From positions 6,640-14,927 of the forward strand of contig PFFZ01000053.1 in NCBI GenBank assembly GCA_002781805.1: 8,288 nt of DNA, written 5' to 3'. A program made the translations under genes and the position numbers. Source of the DNA: Nitrosopumilales archaeon CG15_BIG_FIL_POST_REV_8_21_14_020_37_12 (GTDB lineage: Archaea; Thermoproteota; Nitrososphaeria; Nitrososphaerales; Nitrosopumilaceae). The notes under the pieces were generated by a model. The model was given only the letters and a program-made list of their open reading frames with translations, was not told where the DNA came from and ran no database searches. Positions 5,347-8,288 of this stretch are shown in pieces (within the stretch, counting starts at the first letter, position 1; the number at the start of each line of letters is the position of its first letter).

Positions 5347-6129
5347 TTGTTGTCTGATGATATTAGCAAAAAATTAGAATCTAAAATTAACAAAAAATTA
5401 ATTTCTAAAATGAAAAAGAAACAACTTGATGATGGTTTCAAGAAAGGTAAGGTGATCAACGAAGTTTTAGACAAGCCTACTGTGATGACACTTTACAAAA
5501 TGATCAAAGATCATATCATCGCATATGTCAACGGAGCTGTAAGTGCAGGAAAAGAATCTCTTTTGTTTTGGGCAGTAGATGAAAAAAATATTGATATCGC
5601 GTTGAAAATTTACTTGGTAAGCACTTCCAATTTTAAAAAAAGAGAACCTTACATTATCGGTGATCCGAGATTTTTAAGATTAAAAAAAGGAACAAAAAAT
5701 CTGGTCCACTTGTGGGCTAGAAAGGAATTTCGAAACCTGTCCCAATGCCATGGATGCGGAATTCCGGTGCCTGAGCCATTTTTCCTATCGCACAATGTTT
5801 TGGCAATGGAGTTTATCGGGGAAAATGGCACACCTGCCAAGATTCTACTTGAATCTGAAATTGATGAAAATGACTACCATGAAGCCATCTCTATCCTAAA
5901 ACAACTATACAAAAAAGCCAAACTGGTACATGGGGATTTTTCCGAGTATAATGTTTTCAAGACAAAGAAAGGATTGGTTGTTTTTGATCTTGGTTCGGCC
6001 GTTGATCTGAGACATCCAAACTCCCATGAATTTCTTAAAAGAGATATTAATAACATAACGCGATTCTTTTCTAAAAGGGGAATTTCTGTAAATGATCCAT
6101 CTAAAGTGTTTGAGGACATTATAAAATGA
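5347..6129 (+). CDS. Rio1-type serine/threonine protein kinase/ATPase
   Basis: RIO kinases are atypical protein kinases/ATPases needed for late maturation of the small ribosomal subunit. The 260-residue protein shows SAGKES (66-71) as the Rio nucleotide loop (STGKEA in other Rio1 proteins), catalytic K87 in ALKIY, a hinge LAMEFIG (152-158), catalytic loop LVHGDFSEYN with D197 and N202, and metal-binding D214 in VFDLGSAVD. It lacks the winged-helix domain of Rio2, so it fits Rio1. The start is uncertain: I use TTG 5347 (TTG 5350 is equivalent). No ATG occurs in frame before M22 at 5410, and the frame stays open back to 5248, inside DUF424. The stop overlaps the next ATG as ATGA, so the KH gene is coupled to it. 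Confidence 0.93.
   Translation: MLSDDISKKLESKINKKLISKMKKKQLDDGFKKGKVINEVLDKPTVMTLYKMIKDHIIAYVNGAVSAGKESLLFWAVDEKNIDIALKIYLVSTSNFKKREPYIIGDPRFLRLKKGTKNLVHLWARKEFRNLSQCHGCGIPVPEPFFLSHNVLAMEFIGENGTPAKILLESEIDENDYHEAISILKQLYKKAKLVHGDFSEYNVFKTKKGLVVFDLGSAVDLRHPNSHEFLKRDINNITRFFSKRGISVNDPSKVFEDIIK
6112..6116 (+). promoter_or_regulatory. Ribosome-binding site of the KH gene
   Basis: GAGGA lies nine bases before the ATG at 6126, inside the end of rio1. It shows that internal genes of this operon use Shine-Dalgarno initiation, while the first gene of the operon appears leaderless. Confidence 0.5.
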
Positions 6130-6695
6130 GTTTTGAAAAGATGCTACGTATCCCAAATGAAAGGATAGCCGTTTTGATTGGAAAATCAGGCAGTGTGAAA
6201 TCAAAGATTGAGAAACAGTGTCATGTGTCTTTAGATATTGACGGCGAGACTGGAGAAGTATTGATCAAGACTTCTGGAGATGTTGAAAAAATCCAACCAT
6301 TCAAGGCAATGGAGATTGTTACAGCGATAGGCCGTGGATTCTCTCCAGAAAATGCCATGACTTTGTTACAAGGTGAAAATGCTTTACATGTAATTGATCT
6401 AAGAGAATTTGCTGGTAAATCCAACTCAAATATTGAAAGGATAAAAGGGAGAATTATAGGAGAAGGTGGTAAGGCAAGAAGAAACATGGAAAATCTAAGT
6501 GGAACACATATCTCTGTTTATGGAAAAACAGTTTCGATTATTGGTGATACTACAAAGTTGAGACTGGCAGTAGATGCAATAGCTTCTATTTCAAGTGGTA
6601 GCAATCATGGGGCTGTCTACACAAAACTAGAAGCTGCAAATCGAAGAACAAAACAAGAAAAAATGAAATTATGGGAAGATCAAGATGTCTTCTAA
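6126..6695 (+). CDS. Two-KH-domain RNA-binding protein, Dim2/Pno1 homologue
   Basis: The archaeal relative of eukaryotic Dim2/Pno1 (the arCOG04150 type) binds RNA and is linked to small-subunit rRNA 3' end maturation. The 189-residue protein has a first KH domain around 6-70 with GKSG (19-22) and a second around 90-155 with the GXXG loop at G112-EG-G115 followed by KARRNME. The length and the RIIGEGGKAR motif are typical. Translation starts at an ATG that overlaps the rio1 stop (ATGA), with GAGGA (6112-6116) nine bases upstream as a ribosome-binding site. Its end overlaps top6B by 11 bases. Neighbouring rio1 supports the role in ribosome maturation, since the two proteins act at the same stage in eukaryotes. 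Confidence 0.93.
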   Translation: MSFEKMLRIPNERIAVLIGKSGSVKSKIEKQCHVSLDIDGETGEVLIKTSGDVEKIQPFKAMEIVTAIGRGFSPENAMTLLQGENALHVIDLREFAGKSNSNIERIKGRIIGEGGKARRNMENLSGTHISVYGKTVSIIGDTTKLRLAVDAIASISSGSNHGAVYTKLEAANRRTKQEKMKLWEDQDVF

Positions 6696-8288
6696 AGAAC
6701 AATTTAATCAAATCTCTCCTAGTGAGTTCTTTTACAGTAATCGTGATTTGGCAGGATTTAGCAATCCTACACGCTCTCTTTATACTGCTGTTAGAGAATT
6801 TGTTGAAAACGCACTTGATGCATGTGATCAAAAAGGAATACTGCCTGACGTTCATCTGATAATTAAAGCCGTAGACCCTGACAAGCCTGACCCAAAACCA
6901 TACATTCTGACTGTAAAAGACAATGGCCCTGGAGTTGACACCGAACACATTCCGCTGGCATTTGGAACTGTCTTGTATGGCTCCAAATTTGGATTAAAAC
7001 AAGCAAGAGGTATGTTTGGACTGGGTGCAACCATGGCCATTCTCTATGGCCAGATCACCACAAACAAACCGGTGGTTGTCAAAAGCTCTACTGACGGACA
7101 AACACAAGACGAATTTGAGATACTATTGGACATTCAAAAAAACAAACCTGTTATTCTAAAACACACCAAAAAAGAAACATCAAAACAAGGCCTTTCAGTA
7201 AGCATTTGTCTAGAAGGGGATTATTCTAAGGCTGGCTCTAAAATCAGAGATTATGTTTATGAAACATCTTTGATTACGCCCTATGCAACAATTACTTTTG
7301 ATGATCCAAAGGGTGAAAAATTCCATCACACTAGGTTCGTCAAAGACATTCCACCACCACCAACCATAATTCGTCCACATCCGCATGGTATTGATGTTGA
7401 AAGAATTCGCAGGATGATTGTGGAATCTCAATTTGAAATTCCAATCATTGATGATATTATGATTGAAAAAGTTCGAAAAGACTTGGGATTGTCAAAAAAG
7501 AATCTTAGCTTTGCGGCAACCATGGATAAGGCAAAAAAGAAATGGAAAAATCTTTCACGTCAGGTTCGAGTTGTTGTGGCATTGATGTCGTTTCTAAAAA
7601 TGGATTTTGAGAAACTTAGCAAAATCCGAATTGAAGATCTTGACGTAGCTAACAAAAAGCTATCTTATTGGGATTTTGGAGATTCACAATCAAAAGTTAT
7701 AGACATTGATCCTGAAAGTCCGTACTACAAACAATTAACAAATACTGTTCAAGGTGAGCCGCTTACAACATTTCTTACCAAAAGATTCCAACGCATAGGT
7801 CCTACAACTGCAGTCAAATTCGCCGAATTTGCAGGATTTAAGCCTGAGAAACGTATGGGTACAATGTCTAACCAGGAACTAGTTCAGCTAAGTGATTCAT
7901 TACAAAAATTTGAAGATTTTCAAGCACCTGACCCAACCTGCCTTGCACCGCTTGGAGAAGAGCCTCTTGAAAAAGGAATCAAAAAGTTCTTCAATCCTGA
8001 CTTTACGGCAGTAGTTCAACGCCCTGCATCTGCTTATTCTGGATTTCCATTTATTGTTGAAATGGGGATTGCATATGGTGGTGACATTAAGCCAGGAGGA
8101 CCACATGTTTATCGATATGCTAACAGGATTCCTCTTCTTTATGATGAGGGAAGCGATGTGGTTCTCAAAGTGGTAAATGACACTGATTGGGGACGATACA
8201 AAGTAAAGGGCGAACCTCCGTTCATCATAATTTCTCATATTTGTTCAACTAGAATTCCATACAAAACTGCTGGAAAAGAAAATGTCGC
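6685..8288 (+). CDS. top6B: DNA topoisomerase VI subunit B (3' end outside window)
   Basis: Topo VI is the archaeal type IIB topoisomerase; subunit B holds the ATPase and transducer that drive strand passage by the cleaving subunit A. The frame is open without a stop for 534 codons to the right edge. The GHKL ATPase domain shows the N-box E38..E41-N42-A-L-D45, D79-N-G-P-G83, and the ATP lid R108-G-M-F-G-L-G114-A-T. A run of prolines followed by TIIRPHPHGID, then a helix-two-turns-helix segment near 360-400 (around G372, GPTTAVKFAEFAGF), lead into the transducer (FIVEMGIAYGG, RYANRIPLLYD). The final residues YKTAGKENV are near the family's C-terminal helix, so perhaps 50-100 codons are missing. 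ATG 6685 overlaps the KH gene by 11 bases. The topoisomerase VI A subunit gene is expected next. Confidence 0.96.
   Translation, partial: MSSKEQFNQISPSEFFYSNRDLAGFSNPTRSLYTAVREFVENALDACDQKGILPDVHLIIKAVDPDKPDPKPYILTVKDNGPGVDTEHIPLAFGTVLYGSKFGLKQARGMFGLGATMAILYGQITTNKPVVVKSSTDGQTQDEFEILLDIQKNKPVILKHTKKETSKQGLSVSICLEGDYSKAGSKIRDYVYETSLITPYATITFDDPKGEKFHHTRFVKDIPPPPTIIRPHPHGIDVERIRRMIVESQFEIPIIDDIMIEKVRKDLGLSKKNLSFAATMDKAKKKWKNLSRQVRVVVALMSFLKMDFEKLSKIRIEDLDVANKKLSYWDFGDSQSKVIDIDPESPYYKQLTNTVQGEPLTTFLTKRFQRIGPTTAVKFAEFAGFKPEKRMGTMSNQELVQLSDSLQKFEDFQAPDPTCLAPLGEEPLEKGIKKFFNPDFTAVVQRPASAYSGFPFIVEMGIAYGGDIKPGGPHVYRYANRIPLLYDEGSDVVLKVVNDTDWGRYKVKGEPPFIIISHICSTRIPYKTAGKENV

Noticed and set aside
5334..5357. 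Seven-codon mini-frame (ATG 5334) just before rio1, as a possible leader peptide
   Set aside because: No ribosome-binding site or repeated codon pattern is visible; a frame this short is expected by chance.
6586..6948. 120-codon minus-strand frame across the KH/top6B junction
   Set aside because: It is antisense to two well-identified genes and has no recognisable motif.
7900..8238. 112-codon minus-strand frame
   Set aside because: It is antisense to the transducer region of top6B, which is well conserved in the plus-strand frame.
1..8288. Mobile element, CRISPR array, tRNA or defence island
   Set aside because: No terminal repeats, transposase motifs, regularly spaced repeats or tRNA-like T-arm sequences were found; the gene content is housekeeping.

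Overview
The window looks like chromosomal DNA of an ammonia-oxidising archaeon (Thaumarchaeota/Nitrososphaerota, probably a Nitrosopumilus/Nitrosarchaeum relative). The evidence is the AT-rich, densely packed archaeal gene set: an archaeal-type orotidine-5'-phosphate decarboxylase, a DUF373 membrane protein, aIF2-beta followed by DUF424, a Rio1 kinase, a Dim2-like KH protein and DNA topoisomerase VI subunit B. Several TATA-like boxes centred about 27 bases before start codons point to leaderless mRNAs. The lineage is inferred from remembered family patterns, not from a search.

Layout. At 1-393 (+) lies the 3' end of an unrecognised protein, and pyrF (374-1117, +) starts inside it. A minus-strand block then runs from about 4110 back to 1088: a small one-pass membrane-anchored protein (4110-3613), a DUF373 multi-pass membrane protein (3538-2393), a cis-prenyltransferase of the UppS family (about 2308-1517) and a Nudix hydrolase (1513-1088). 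The Nudix gene ends tail-to-tail inside the end of pyrF. From 4359 everything is on the plus strand: a 48-residue zinc-ribbon protein (DUF5679 type), aIF2-beta, DUF424, rio1, a two-KH-domain Dim2/Pno1 homologue and top6B, which runs off the right edge.

Functional reading. The right half is an information-processing block. aIF2-beta and DUF424 are translationally coupled (TAATG), rio1 and the KH gene overlap as ATGA, and the KH gene and top6B overlap by 11 bases. Rio1 and Dim2 homologues both act on late 40S/30S ribosomal subunit maturation in eukaryotes and archaea, so initiation, small-subunit maturation and topoisomerase VI appear to be co-expressed. The left half combines pyrimidine synthesis with polyprenyl lipid-carrier synthesis.

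The most noteworthy irregularity is in the cis-prenyltransferase gene. The catalytic N-terminus (the DGNRRWAK motif) is encoded, but no ATG, GTG or TTG in that frame precedes it. The only standard start in frame (GTG at 2068) would delete the active site. Either a non-standard start is used, or a one-base indel separates a GTG at 2318 from the rest of the gene. I saw no mobile element, CRISPR array, tRNA, rRNA or clearly new multi-gene system. No gene-free stretch exceeds 300 bases; the longest is the divergent intergenic region 4111-4358.
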